In this document: positions 36,316 to 45,518 of the stretch, piece after piece
Numbering within the stretch: the stretch's first letter is position 1
How the letters are laid out: each line of letters starts with the position of its first letter
Assembly (NCBI GenBank): GCA_903927955.1
Contig: CAIYOW010000069.1
Coordinates: forward strand, 1-56,525
DNA length: 56,525 nt
Origin: an uncultured Methylococcaceae bacterium
Lineage (GTDB): Bacteria; Pseudomonadota; Gammaproteobacteria; Methylococcales; Methylomonadaceae
Direction of reading: 5' to 3'
Position numbers and translations under genes: made by a program
Notes under the pieces: model-generated
Seen by the model: the letters and a program-made list of their open reading frames with translations, nothing else
The model's database searches: none
What the model was told of the DNA's origin: nothing

Positions 36316-37154
36316 ATGAACAATCCAGATAACGTTGCAATAGCTATTCAAGCAGTCATTAAGACATTAATGAACCGGGTGATGGATAAGGTATTGAATG
36401 AAGACCCTTTCATCAAAGAAAAGCACCATTCGCAAAAGCCCTTATACGCTGCCTTGGTGCCAGATGAGATATTCAAGGGCTCTCATTTTGAACGGCGCTT
36501 TGTCACACCATTTGGTCATGTTTGGGAAAAACTTGCCCAAGTTGTTGCTAAAGAAGCTCATGGCGAATGTACTATCGGCCACTCGATTACTGGTAATATC
36601 AGGGAGGAACGTCTCAGGAGAATTCAAGAGACATTAAACAAACTGGAACATAATCAGAAAGGTCAACAAAAAGTATCGCCTGATTGGCAAGCAGAGTTGG
36701 CTTATGTTAATGCGGGTGGTGGGCATCCGATACCTGTCACCGTTGTTTGTGATTTGTTTATCCGAAACACAACAACAGATCAATGTTACGCTTTCGAATT
36801 AAAGGGCCTTTGCCAAATAGCGACCAAACTAAAGTCAGCAAAGAAAAAATGTTCAAATTATTGGCAATGGAACCACTAAGCGTGGCAGACGCTTTTTACG
36901 CCCTGCCCTATAACCCCTACGGAGCAAATAAACAAGATTATCAGTGGGCTTTTCCTAAACGCTGGTTCAACATGTGTTCCGACCCTTGCGTTTTGATTGG
37001 CAATGAGTTTTGGGACTTTATTGGCGGTACCGGCACATATACCCAGTTTGTCTGTGAAGTCAACTTGCTCGGCAAAGAATATAGAGAACGTATTTACCGC
37101 GAGTTTTTGGGTTTGGAACCACCGCCCGATACGGAAGACTTTTTTCTCAAATAA
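36316..37154 (+). pseudogene. TdeIII-family restriction endonuclease, frameshifted
   Basis: Two overlapping frames together make a protein of about 279 residues resembling TdeIII-type endonucleases, whose known members cut GGNCC. The first frame (36316-36879) carries the N-terminal domain and the catalytic D146 and E161-x-K163 (VCDLF ... FELK). It then loses similarity after residue 163. The second frame, ending at 37154, resumes with GPLPNSDQTKVSKEKM and runs to WDFIGGTGTYTQF. One extra A or G in AAAGGG (36801-36806) would restore the whole gene. No proper slippery heptamer is seen, so this is a disrupted gene or an assembly error. It lies 6 bp before the second methylase. Confidence 0.72.
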
Positions 37155-37160
37155 CTGATT

Positions 37161-38717
37161 ATGAAGCCTAATAACCAATTTACTTTTATTGACCTGTTCT
37201 CCGGTATAGGCGGATTCCGCATAGCATTAAACAACTTAGGCGGACATTGCCTCGGTTTCAGTGAAATTGACAATGATGCCATCAACACTTATTGCGAAAA
37301 CTTTAGCGAAGCCCCCCTGCAGAATCTAGGCGACATCAAAAAAATAAAAGCATTACCCGCCCATGACATTTTAACGGCTGGTGTACCTTGCCAAAGCTGG
37401 TCAATTGCCGGAAAAAATTTAGGTTTTGATGATGATCGCGGACAATTGTGGAATGACACCTTGTATCTGCTCAATCAAACCCGCCCCAACGCTTTTATCT
37501 TTGAAAATGTCAAAGGCCTGGCTGATCCCAGAAACCAAACCGCACTTGCCTACATCTTGGCCCGTATTGCCTCGGCAGGTTATTTTGCCCGCCATTATGT
37601 GTTGAACTCATCTGATTATGGCGTGCCGCAAGATAGGGTAAGGGTGTACATCATTGGTTTTAGGAATGCCGATTATCTACATAAATTCCGCTTGCCCACA
37701 CCGCATAAAAGCCATTTAAAGCTAGCTGATATCCTACAAAATTGTGACGTGACCAGTCCATTGGCACTGAATTTAGGTGAAACAACCGATATATTTAATG
37801 ATGATGTAACCGATAAAAAACGTTACCGCAAAAGCACAGGAATGAATGACTTTTTTCTGTTCAACGACATCCGCAACGGCCCCACCACTATCCACTCATG
37901 GGATTTATTGGCCACCACGGAAAGGCAGCAGCAAATCTGCCACTTGTTGCTTAGCAATCGCCGTAATCGCCTTTATGGCAGGCTAGACGGCAATCCTTTA
38001 TCACTGGCACATTTTAAATCGCTGGACAGCTCTATTGAACTGGCTGAGTTGGAAGCGTTGGTGGACTTAGGTATTTTCAAAAAGGTATCCTACACATTTA
38101 CTGTCCATGCCTATGATAGTGGCGGCTTGGATGCCAACGAACTAACGATACTTGCACAAACCCGGCATGGGGAAATCACTTTAGACGCTTTGAAAGATTG
38201 TCTGGAGATAAAAAAATTCCGCATTGCACTGGAAAAAATACTGGCCTCACTCATAGACAAAAAAGTATTGGCATGTTCTGAAATTCGCTACGAGTTTCGC
38301 TATACTAAAATAAGTACGGGCATTGAAGGGATCAACCGTGTATTTTTGCCTAAGTCGGAAACGTTTCCGACTTTAGTAGCCAGTGATGCCAACGATTTTG
38401 TTGCCCTTAAAAATATTAATGCGGACAATGACTGCGATTATAAGAAAAAATTCTTAAACGAAATATTCCATAAACAATTGTTCCGCAAAATTACTAAAGA
38501 AGAAGCGTGTTTAATCCAAGGTTTTCCAAAAAATTTTCGGCTACCTGAAACGCGAGGCCGATGGATGAAGCTGTTGGGCAATAGCGTTTCAGCTCCCGTC
38601 ATTGAACAGCTAGGCCAAGCCATTTTGTCTACTGGATGCATTGAAGGGTTAGAATCAGCACCGACCTATCCAACCTACTACGATAAGCCATTAAATGGAA
38701 TTTTTGCCAACGGATAA
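37161..38717 (+). CDS. Second DNA C5-cytosine methyltransferase
   Basis: A 518-residue m5C methylase. Motif I is FIDLFSGIGGFRIAL, motif IV is AGVPCQSWS (catalytic C77), motif VI is FENVKG, motif VIII is VPQDRVRVYIIGF, and motifs IX-X end with GFPKNFRLP and LLGNSVSAPVIEQLG. A long insert (about 215-395) between VIII and IX contains RNGPTTIHSWDL and two helix-rich stretches (LAELEALVDLGIFKKV, LEKILASLIDKKVL). It should hold the target-recognition domain. It follows the broken TdeIII-like nuclease by 6 bp and is its likely cognate methylase. It is clearly different from the methylase at 34974. Confidence 0.9.
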   Translation: MKPNNQFTFIDLFSGIGGFRIALNNLGGHCLGFSEIDNDAINTYCENFSEAPLQNLGDIKKIKALPAHDILTAGVPCQSWSIAGKNLGFDDDRGQLWNDTLYLLNQTRPNAFIFENVKGLADPRNQTALAYILARIASAGYFARHYVLNSSDYGVPQDRVRVYIIGFRNADYLHKFRLPTPHKSHLKLADILQNCDVTSPLALNLGETTDIFNDDVTDKKRYRKSTGMNDFFLFNDIRNGPTTIHSWDLLATTERQQQICHLLLSNRRNRLYGRLDGNPLSLAHFKSLDSSIELAELEALVDLGIFKKVSYTFTVHAYDSGGLDANELTILAQTRHGEITLDALKDCLEIKKFRIALEKILASLIDKKVLACSEIRYEFRYTKISTGIEGINRVFLPKSETFPTLVASDANDFVALKNINADNDCDYKKKFLNEIFHKQLFRKITKEEACLIQGFPKNFRLPETRGRWMKLLGNSVSAPVIEQLGQAILSTGCIEGLESAPTYPTYYDKPLNGIFANG

Positions 38718-38868
38718 TTTAAAAGAGTCAAAGCAGACCGGAGAAGCTTGGGCTGATGCCTAATTGGGCATGATGAAATGCTAATTTAATTGAAAAATTA
38801 TTTATCAACAGCCCGTCAAAGATAAAAATATATATTATTCACCCATATTTCTAGCCACTGCCAATTGA

Positions 38869-40404
38869 ATGCATATTATGAACATTAAATTATCAAACAC
38901 CACCCTGCTAATAATTTTCAGTTTATTGCCCATTATTTTCGCACTCTCATTTTTCCAAGACCCGCTTTATTATAACAACCAAAATACTTACTTTGCACAT
39001 GGTTTGGCGGGCACGGGATTTTTGAATAATGATTGGTTTATCAACACAACTGATCCGTTTCCTGTCTTTAGCGGTTTAGTGAAGGTTGTCGCGATGACGC
39101 TTGGTGAAAGTGGGTTTCATTTTATTTACCTGATTATTTTAGCAATATTTGCATACAGCATATTGGGTATTGCCGCGATAATATACGGTTTTAAAAAAAC
39201 TGGCTTGCAGTATTGGTTGCTGTTTATAATCACTACAGCCATTTACTCAGGTTTGGTAGCAAAAATCCATTATTTGTTTTCTGCTGACGGGCCGTTGACT
39301 ACCGGCGTGGCTATGCAAAGCGTGTTAAGCTCAAATTTCCAGCCTTCGTCGTTTGGGGTTTTCATTTTATTGTCAATCTACCTGTTCCTACGTGATAAAC
39401 CCATCCTTGCGATTATTTGCCTAGCCATTGCCCCCTCTTTCCATTCCACCTATTTGCTATGCTCTGCTGCAGTGACTATTGCTTATGTTCTAATAACCTA
39501 CAACAAAACGAAAGATTATAGGAAGGCATTGTTTTTAGGGGTGTTGTCTTTGGTGTTGGTGCTGCCTATAGTAAGTTATAACCTTGTCAACTTTAGCCCA
39601 ACCACCCCGGAATCTAGCCATCAGGCGCAAAGCATTCTTGTTGATAGCAGAATTCCCCATCATGCGAAAATTTCCCAGTGGTTTGACAAGTGGTCTTTTT
39701 TTAGAATAGCACTCAGTGTCACGGCACTTTATTTGGTCAGGAAAAGCCAACTTTTCTTGATTATATTAGTGCCTTTGATTACTGCTGTAGGCTTGTCGCT
39801 TGTGCAATTGGCAACCAAAAATTATGGCTTGGCGTTGCTGTTTCCTTGGCGGATTTCAGTTCTTTTAGTCCCTATTGCCAGTATTATTGTGCTTGCTGGT
39901 ACGCTCTCATTTATTTTTAAACGGCTTGACGGCATAACCGCCAAAAACGGCGACATGATCAGGCTGGCTTTAATAGTGCCAATACTATTGATGGGTGTGT
40001 TTGGCATACGCCAATTTATGACGCTGATGAGCTTGCCCAGGTCTGGTGTAAACCCTATGTCCACTTTTATTGCCAGTATTGCACAAGGACAAGATACTTT
40101 TTTAGCCCCAATAGAGTTGGGTACGCTTCGGTTGGCGGCAAGGGTCCCGGTATTTGTGGATTATAAATCACACCCTTATAAGGACACTGAATTCCTTGAA
40201 TGGTTTGATAGGATCAACATCAGCAAAAACATTTACGACCCCAACCATCTGGATAATGCCTGCAATGCATTGACTGATATTGCTAAAAAATACGCCATTA
40301 CCGATGTGGTTTGGCCGACAAGCCATCCCATCCAAAACTGCACGCTATTGCATGAAATTTACCAAGACCCTGATTATGTGGTTTATGCGCTGAGCAAAAG
40401 CTGA
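38869..40404 (+). CDS. Polytopic membrane protein of unknown function
   Basis: A 511-residue protein with about ten hydrophobic helices. It opens with LLIIFSLLPIIFALSFF followed by QDPLYYNNQNTYFAHGLAGTGFLNNDWFIN. It ends in a soluble C-terminal part (about 400-511) with ARVPVFVDYKSHPYKDTEFLEWFDRI. The layout (first loop after TM1, many helices, soluble tail) recalls GT-C-like or DUF6798-type membrane proteins, but no catalytic motif was recognised. The gene and its 150-bp upstream gap are AT-richer than the neighbours, suggesting it arrived with the restriction island. ATG at 38869 or 38878; no ribosome-binding site is evident. Confidence 0.7.
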   Translation: MHIMNIKLSNTTLLIIFSLLPIIFALSFFQDPLYYNNQNTYFAHGLAGTGFLNNDWFINTTDPFPVFSGLVKVVAMTLGESGFHFIYLIILAIFAYSILGIAAIIYGFKKTGLQYWLLFIITTAIYSGLVAKIHYLFSADGPLTTGVAMQSVLSSNFQPSSFGVFILLSIYLFLRDKPILAIICLAIAPSFHSTYLLCSAAVTIAYVLITYNKTKDYRKALFLGVLSLVLVLPIVSYNLVNFSPTTPESSHQAQSILVDSRIPHHAKISQWFDKWSFFRIALSVTALYLVRKSQLFLIILVPLITAVGLSLVQLATKNYGLALLFPWRISVLLVPIASIIVLAGTLSFIFKRLDGITAKNGDMIRLALIVPILLMGVFGIRQFMTLMSLPRSGVNPMSTFIASIAQGQDTFLAPIELGTLRLAARVPVFVDYKSHPYKDTEFLEWFDRINISKNIYDPNHLDNACNALTDIAKKYAITDVVWPTSHPIQNCTLLHEIYQDPDYVVYALSKS

Positions 40405-40443
40405 ACAGCCCGATGTTTGCCCACGCTGGCTGTTGTGTGGGCT
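40404..40443. terminator. Alternative hairpins between convergent genes
   Basis: Two overlapping stems can form: AACAGCC (40404-40410) with GGCTGTT (40428-40434), and GCCCAC (about 40419-40424) with GTGGGC (about 40437-40442). They occupy the short gap between the convergent membrane-protein gene and cysG. No T-run follows, so a terminator role is tentative. Confidence 0.3.
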
Positions 40444-40450
40444 TGATTAG

Positions 40451-41878
40451 CTAGCATTCCGTGTCTGCTGAACTATCCTGAAACCACCGTAATTTGTCAT
40501 GTAGGCTAACTACTGTGCCGATAATGACCAGCGTCGGTGCTTTCACCTCTTGGGCGGACACTTTAGCTGGCAGCGTTGCCAAGGTGCCGGTAATGACCCG
40601 TTGCAGCCGGGTGGTGCCTTGCTGGATTAAGGCAATGGGCAAATCGTGTGGGCTGCCGTGGGCGATCAATTCCGCGCAGATTTTTTCCAGACCCACCAGC
40701 CCCATATAAACCACCACAGTCTGGTTGGGGGATGCCAGTTGTGTCCAGTTTAAATTGATATCGCCCTCTTTAAGGTGTCCCGTGACAAACACACAGGATT
40801 GCGCATGGTCACGGTGCGTTAACGGAATACCGGCATAGCTGGCGCAACCTGAGGCGGCGGTGATGCCCGGTACGACTTGAAAGGCAATGCCTTGCTGCAT
40901 AAGGGTTTCAATTTCTTCGCCGCCGCGTCCAAAAATGAACGGGTCGCCACCTTTCAGCCGTGCCACCCGTTTACCCGCCTTGGCAAGCTTAGCCAGTAAC
41001 GCGTTAATATCTTCTTGAGGCAAAGCATGGTCTTGGCGCTGTTTGCCAACGTATATTTTTTGCGCATCACGCCGCGCCAAGTCCAAAATTTCTGGTGACA
41101 CCAAGCGGTCATATACAACAACATCGGCTTGTTGCATCAAACGTAAGGCGCGAAAAGTCAACAAATCGGCGGCCCCGGGGCCGGCACCAATCAAATACAC
41201 TTCACCTTCACCTTCACCTTCACCTTCACCTTCAGCTTCAGCTTTTGGGTCTTGGTCTAGTTTGGCTAGCAATTGTTGCTCGGCTTTTTGCAAATTGCCA
41301 GAAAACACACTTTCAGCCACAGAGCCTTGTAAAATATCTTCCCAGAAGATGCGCCGCTGTTCGGGCTGGCTAATCCGTGTTTTAACCAATCCTCGGCATT
41401 TTTCCGCCAGTTGCGCCAGATGCCCATAGCCGGGCGGGATAAGCGTTTCCAGCTTGGCGCGTAACAGCCGGGCCAATACTGGCGCTGCACCGCCAGACGT
41501 GACGGCGGCAATAATGGGAGAGCGGTCGACTATTGCCGGAAAAATAAAACTGCACAGCGCGGGGCTATCGACCACGTTGACCAAAATACCCTGTTGCTGA
41601 GCGCTCGCTGCCACTAATTCATTAGTGGCGGGATTGTTGGTTGCTGAAATGACCAGCTTGAACCCTTCAACATCGCTGGGGGTAAAATTTTTTTGTACAA
41701 TTGTTAAACCTAAAGGGGTTTGGATACGCAAAACCGGCTCTTTTACGGTTTGTGCCAGCACGGTAATATCCGCACCTGCCCGCGCCAGCAGGTCTATTTT
41801 GCGGGCGGCAATTTCGCCAGCACCAACCACGAGGCAAGCCTGACCTTGCAATTTTACAAAAATAGGGAAATATTGCAT
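40451..41878 (-). CDS. cysG: Siroheme synthase CysG (trifunctional)
   Basis: A 475-residue fusion that turns uroporphyrinogen III into siroheme. Residues about 1-200 form the dehydrogenase/ferrochelatase part ([43 protein letters not shown]). Residues about 222-460 form the SAM-dependent uroporphyrinogen methylase ([74 protein letters not shown]). The two are joined by an unusual linker of alternating Ala-Glu and Gly-Glu encoded by a hexanucleotide repeat. Siroheme is the cofactor of the reductase at 45519. It is divergent from tusA. Confidence 0.95.
   Translation of the reverse strand: MQYFPIFVKLQGQACLVVGAGEIAARKIDLLARAGADITVLAQTVKEPVLRIQTPLGLTIVQKNFTPSDVEGFKLVISATNNPATNELVAASAQQQGILVNVVDSPALCSFIFPAIVDRSPIIAAVTSGGAAPVLARLLRAKLETLIPPGYGHLAQLAEKCRGLVKTRISQPEQRRIFWEDILQGSVAESVFSGNLQKAEQQLLAKLDQDPKAEAEGEGEGEGEGEVYLIGAGPGAADLLTFRALRLMQQADVVVYDRLVSPEILDLARRDAQKIYVGKQRQDHALPQEDINALLAKLAKAGKRVARLKGGDPFIFGRGGEEIETLMQQGIAFQVVPGITAASGCASYAGIPLTHRDHAQSCVFVTGHLKEGDINLNWTQLASPNQTVVVYMGLVGLEKICAELIAHGSPHDLPIALIQQGTTRLQRVITGTLATLPAKVSAQEVKAPTLVIIGTVVSLHDKLRWFQDSSADTEC
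41201..41242. repeat. In-frame hexanucleotide repeat in cysG
   Basis: Five TTCACC units followed by two TTCAGC units, 42 bp in total, read on the minus strand as (Ala-Glu)2(Gly-Glu)5 in the linker between the two CysG halves. The 6-bp unit keeps the frame, so slippage would change linker length without breaking the enzyme. Confidence 0.95.
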
Positions 41879-41914
41879 CGCTCAAACAAGGTGTAAGTGA
41901 TAATGGATGGTATT

Positions 41915-41922
41915 ATTATAAT
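41915..41922. promoter_or_regulatory. Overlapping divergent -10 boxes of cysG and tusA
   Basis: The sequence ATTATAAT gives TATAAT on both strands (41917-41922 forward, 41915-41920 reverse) in the 70-bp gap between cysG and tusA. -35 matches are poor on both sides, so this rests on the -10 boxes alone. Confidence 0.35.
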
Positions 41923-41948
41923 GACTTGTTACAAAATGGTATTAGAAC

Positions 41949-42179
41949 ATGACTGAATTTAAGCTGGAAGTTGATGCCAGCGGCCTAAATTGCCCTTTGC
42001 CGCTACTACGGCTTAAAAAAGCTTTGATGGAAGTGCAAAGCGGTGATGTAGTCAAAATCATCGCCACCGATCCGGCCGCGCATTTGGATTTTGGTGTGTA
42101 TGTTGACCAAGCCGGGCACAGCATGATAGATTTGGTACGGCAAGACACTAGGCAAGTGTTCTATGTCCTAAAAAAATAA
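41949..42179 (+). CDS. tusA: TusA-family sulfur carrier
   Basis: A 76-residue sulfur-relay protein. The persulfide-carrying Cys15 is in the family motif GLNCPLPLLRLKKAL. The C-terminal half has the alpha/beta pattern VQSGDVVKIIATDPAAHLDFGVYV. TusA proteins hand sulfur to tRNA thiolation, molybdenum-cofactor synthesis or sulfur oxidation. The variant DPAAHLDFGVYVDQAGH, where E. coli has a DP-TRDIP segment, and the location beside siroheme/sulfite genes leave the partner open. Confidence 0.9.
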   Translation: MTEFKLEVDASGLNCPLPLLRLKKALMEVQSGDVVKIIATDPAAHLDFGVYVDQAGHSMIDLVRQDTRQVFYVLKK

Positions 42180-42253
42180 GCCCTCTTTGACCTTTAGCAG
42201 GGCTTGCTTTGTTGTAAAACAGTTTCCCCCCCCACTTGTAACTGCGTACCACC

Positions 42254-42589
42254 ATGTCATTATTAGCGTCCATTGTTAAATTGCCCCCACTGCCCGCCTT
42301 GACCCTAGCGGGTTGCCTTCTGCTCCCTGGCTGCATGACGGTAGGACACCCGTTCCCATCTGGGCAAGTATCTGTGATCCATATCGGCGAAACTAGCCAG
42401 AATGATATTTATACCAGTTTTGGCACACCGTGGCGCACTGGCCTTGACAATGGCTTTAAGACTTGGACTTATGGCGACTACACCTACAATATGATAGGCG
42501 AAAGCAGCAGTGAAGACTTGATCATTAAGTTTGACAAACGTAACATTGTTTCTGCATTCACTTACAATACCAGCAAACGATCAAAGTAA
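42254..42589 (+). CDS. SmpA/OmlA (BamE-like) small lipoprotein
   Basis: A 111-residue protein with signal peptide and lipobox LLPGC (Cys about residue 27). It is followed by a compact BamE-like domain: HIGETSQNDIYTSFGTPWRTGLDNGFKTWTYGDYTYN, the usual 'G-x-(S/T)xxDIxxxFGxP' signature. It is probably an outer-membrane lipoprotein. It need not be BamE itself, since BamE is normally encoded elsewhere (next to fur); this looks like a paralogue. Confidence 0.7.
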   Translation: MSLLASIVKLPPLPALTLAGCLLLPGCMTVGHPFPSGQVSVIHIGETSQNDIYTSFGTPWRTGLDNGFKTWTYGDYTYNMIGESSSEDLIIKFDKRNIVSAFTYNTSKRSK

Positions 42590-42644
42590 CTTGTAAAGTC
42601 CCACCTGATGCCAATCCGCTTGCAATCCGGCTCGGTTAATTCCG

Positions 42645-43892
42645 TCAAGCGGATGGCTTTTGATTATCCTGCCAAGGCGCCACTTTAAACAACAGCAACA
42701 TGCCTGGCACGGCGGCGGCAAAGCAGCACAGAAAAAAATTGCTCCAGCCAATGGATGCCACTATATAACCTGTTGCGGCATTGGCAAAGGTGCGCGGCAC
42801 GGCGGCAAGGCTGGTGAATAAGGCAAATTGTGTCGCCGTATAAAGCGGATGGGTGTTATGGGCGATAAACGCCACAAAAGCGGCCGTCCCTAAACCCACC
42901 CCTAAAGCCTCCATAGCAATCACCACCGCCAACCAAAATAAGCTATGGCCCACCCAAGCCAGCCAAGCAAAGCCCAAAATAGCCAGCATCTGCACCCCAC
43001 CAAACAACCATAGCGCACGGTTAATACCTAGCCTTAGCATCCACAACCCGCCCAACAAACCACCTGCCACACTGGGCCACAAGCCCGCATTTTTGGCAAC
43101 CAAGCCTATTTCGGTTTTGCTGAAGCCCATATCCAAATAGAACGGGGTAGCCAACGAGGTTGCCATACTGTCACCCAACTTATAAAAAAAGATGAACGCC
43201 AAAATGGTCAGTGCCGACAACCCGCCACGGCGGCTGATAAACTCCTGCCAAGGCTCCACTACGGCAGAACGCAACGTTTTAGGGAGGCCACTGTTATTGG
43301 CGGGTTCATTGATAAGCAAAGTCATTATCATGCCCGGCAACATAAACAGTGCCGTAATAAAAAATACGCTAGACCACGGCAAAAAATCCGCCAACACCAA
43401 GGACAATGACCCCGGCACCAGCCCCGCCACTTTGTAGGCATTGACATGTACGGCATTGCCTAACCCCAATTCATTTTCTTGCAGCAATTCGCGCCGATAA
43501 GCATCCAAGACAATATCTTGTGAGGCGCTGAAAAATGCCACCACCAGTGCTAAAGCGGCAACCAGCGATACATTAAGGGTGGCGGGCATACAGCCAAACA
43601 ACGCCAAACTGACCAACAACAATATTTGACTCAGCAGCAACCAGCCCCGCCGTCGGCCTAATGGCAGTGCGTAACGGTCAAATATTGGTGCCCAAATAAA
43701 TTTCCAGGTAAACGGCAACTGTATCAGCGCGAACAAACCTATCGCCTTTAAATCGACCCCTTCGGAACGCAGCCAAGCCGGAATCAGGCTGATCAACACA
43801 TACAGCGGCAAGCCGGAACTGAAGCCTGTGAACACACAAATCAGCATCGATTTTGTGCAAAGATACCGCCAAATTGTCGGGTTAGCTGTCAT
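42645..43892 (-). CDS. ampG: AmpG-type muropeptide permease (MFS)
   Basis: A 415-residue 12-helix MFS transporter. The AmpG signature is clear: GFSSGLPLYVLISLIPAWLRSEGVDLKAIGLFALIQLPFTWKFIWAPIFDR near the N-terminus, then GRRRGWLLLSQ and ASQDIVLDAYRRELL. AmpG imports GlcNAc-anhydromuropeptides for cell-wall recycling. It is short of the extra C-terminal helices of E. coli AmpG (491 residues), as in many environmental homologues. It lies after the nhaD terminator and is transcribed separately. Confidence 0.88.
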   Translation of the reverse strand: MTANPTIWRYLCTKSMLICVFTGFSSGLPLYVLISLIPAWLRSEGVDLKAIGLFALIQLPFTWKFIWAPIFDRYALPLGRRRGWLLLSQILLLVSLALFGCMPATLNVSLVAALALVVAFFSASQDIVLDAYRRELLQENELGLGNAVHVNAYKVAGLVPGSLSLVLADFLPWSSVFFITALFMLPGMIMTLLINEPANNSGLPKTLRSAVVEPWQEFISRRGGLSALTILAFIFFYKLGDSMATSLATPFYLDMGFSKTEIGLVAKNAGLWPSVAGGLLGGLWMLRLGINRALWLFGGVQMLAILGFAWLAWVGHSLFWLAVVIAMEALGVGLGTAAFVAFIAHNTHPLYTATQFALFTSLAAVPRTFANAATGYIVASIGWSNFFLCCFAAAVPGMLLLFKVAPWQDNQKPSA

Positions 43893-43921
43893 ATAAACCT
43901 ATCATCAAACAAAAGACCACC

Positions 43922-43960
43922 CTAAAAAAAAGGGCTGATGGCAACCTGCCATCAGCCCTG
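43922..43960 (-). terminator. Intrinsic terminator after nhaD
   Basis: A 13-bp perfect stem (AGGGCTGATGGCA at 43931-43943 and its complement at 43947-43959) with a 3-nt loop. On the minus strand it is followed by eight T. It lies 44 bases beyond the nhaD stop and ahead of ampG, so it separates the two genes. Confidence 0.9.
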
Positions 43961-44003
43961 ATTGTTTTACTCGCCTAGGCGGCCAGAATCGCCGCCGCGC
44001 TTA

Positions 44004-45365
44004 TCAACCATTAATGAGGTAATGGACAAAAATACTGCCTGCATAACCGGCAGCAATAGCGGGCGTCCATTTCAAATGGCTAAAGAAGGTGTATTTATGG
44101 TTGGATTGGCCCATTAAAGCCACACCCGCCGCAGAACCCACCGACAATAACGAACCACCCACACCGGCAGTCAAGGTCACTAACAACCATTGGTACAAGT
44201 CCATATCCAAGCTCATGTTCAAAACCGCGAACATGACAGGAATGTTGTCAACAATGGCGGAAATCAAACCGACCATGATGTTGGCGGTGGTAGCGCCCAA
44301 GCCATCGTACATTGCGCCGGACAATAATTCCAGATAGCCGATGTAACCCAAACCGCCCACCGCGAACACCACACCGAAGAAGAACAACAAAGTGTCCCAT
44401 TCCGCATGCATCACCCGTGCGAAAATATCAAAGCCTTCTTCGCCAGCGGGGGTGTGGTTTTTCTTAATGTAATAGCCAAACAGCATCAAAGCCGACAAGC
44501 CAACCATCATGCCCATGAAAGGCGGCAAATGCAGGGCTTGCTTAAAGCTGACCGCAGTGGCAATGGTCAGCAAAAACATCACACAGATTTGGATGGCACC
44601 GGGCTTTAATTGCACGGCTTCTTCACTGGTTTCTTTAGGCTGCTCATTAGGCACGGCAAAATACATAATGGCCGCAGGAATGGCGTAGTTGGCTACAGAA
44701 GGTATGAACAATTTGAAGAAATCAAAGAATTCGGCATAACCTGCTTGCCAAACCATCAAGGTGGTGATGTCACCGAACGGACAGAATGCACCGCCCGCGT
44801 TAGCGGCAACCACTAAGTTGACAAAACCGATGCTGACAAATTTTTCATTATCGGCACCCACCGCCAATACCACAGCACCGACCAATAGCGCAGCGGTCAG
44901 GTTGTCGGCGACCGCAGACAAGAAGAATGTGATGACGCCAGTGATCAAAAACAATTGGCGATAGCCAAACTGTCTTCTTACCAACCATGAACGCAGCGCC
45001 TCAAACACATTGCGCTCTGCCATACTGTTGATGTAGGTCATGGCCACCAACAAAAACAGCATCAGTTCGGCATATTCTTTCAGGTCATGCTCGAACGCTT
45101 CATGCATTTGTTCGGTTGGAACGCCTTTTTGCGATGCCAAGATAGACGCATGCGCCCAAATAATACCCGCCGCCAAAATCACTGGCTTGGATTTACGCAT
45201 GTGGGTAAATTCTTCAGTCATTACAAATGCATAGGCAATGACAAAAATCAGCACGGTGAAAATACCCCGTTCTGTCCCGGTCATATCCAGTGTTTCAAGC
45301 CCTTCGGCCATTGCTATGCCCGGCGCAAGCACGGCCAATAACAACACAAACAGAAAACGAACCAC
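44004..45365 (-). CDS. nhaD: Na+/H+ antiporter NhaD
   Basis: A 453-residue ion-transporter-superfamily protein that exchanges sodium (or lithium) for protons. The N-terminal signal-like helix ends near GIAMA. Family segments are FVIAYAFVMTEEFTHMRKSKPVILAAGIIWA, FLSAVADNLTAALLVGAVVLAVG, NLVVAANAGGAFCPFGDITTLMVWQAGY and SAIVDNIPVMFAVLNM. The paired DNLT / DNIP motifs and NAGGAFCPFGDITTLM are NhaD hallmarks. It is monocistronic, ends at a strong terminator, and is divergent from the reductase gene. Confidence 0.94.
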   Translation of the reverse strand: MVRFLFVLLLAVLAPGIAMAEGLETLDMTGTERGIFTVLIFVIAYAFVMTEEFTHMRKSKPVILAAGIIWAHASILASQKGVPTEQMHEAFEHDLKEYAELMLFLLVAMTYINSMAERNVFEALRSWLVRRQFGYRQLFLITGVITFFLSAVADNLTAALLVGAVVLAVGADNEKFVSIGFVNLVVAANAGGAFCPFGDITTLMVWQAGYAEFFDFFKLFIPSVANYAIPAAIMYFAVPNEQPKETSEEAVQLKPGAIQICVMFLLTIATAVSFKQALHLPPFMGMMVGLSALMLFGYYIKKNHTPAGEEGFDIFARVMHAEWDTLLFFFGVVFAVGGLGYIGYLELLSGAMYDGLGATTANIMVGLISAIVDNIPVMFAVLNMSLDMDLYQWLLVTLTAGVGGSLLSVGSAAGVALMGQSNHKYTFFSHLKWTPAIAAGYAGSIFVHYLING

Positions 45366-45518
45366 AATATCCCCCTAAACCTTTTATAGTTAAAAAAACT
45401 GTTATGAAAAATTCAAACGACCAATAGTATCCCAACTAATTAATTTTGTCATTTTAACAAGCTGAGTATATGATTGAACATCGAAATTATTGGCCCCTAA
45501 AAACACTCACACTTCCGC

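Noticed and set aside
36796-36808. Programmed -1 frameshift to make the full TdeIII-like protein
   Set aside because: The sequence TTAAAGGG does not form an X-XXY-YYZ slippery heptamer in the reading frame, and no following stem-loop is obvious. A plain one-base deletion or sequencing error is simpler.
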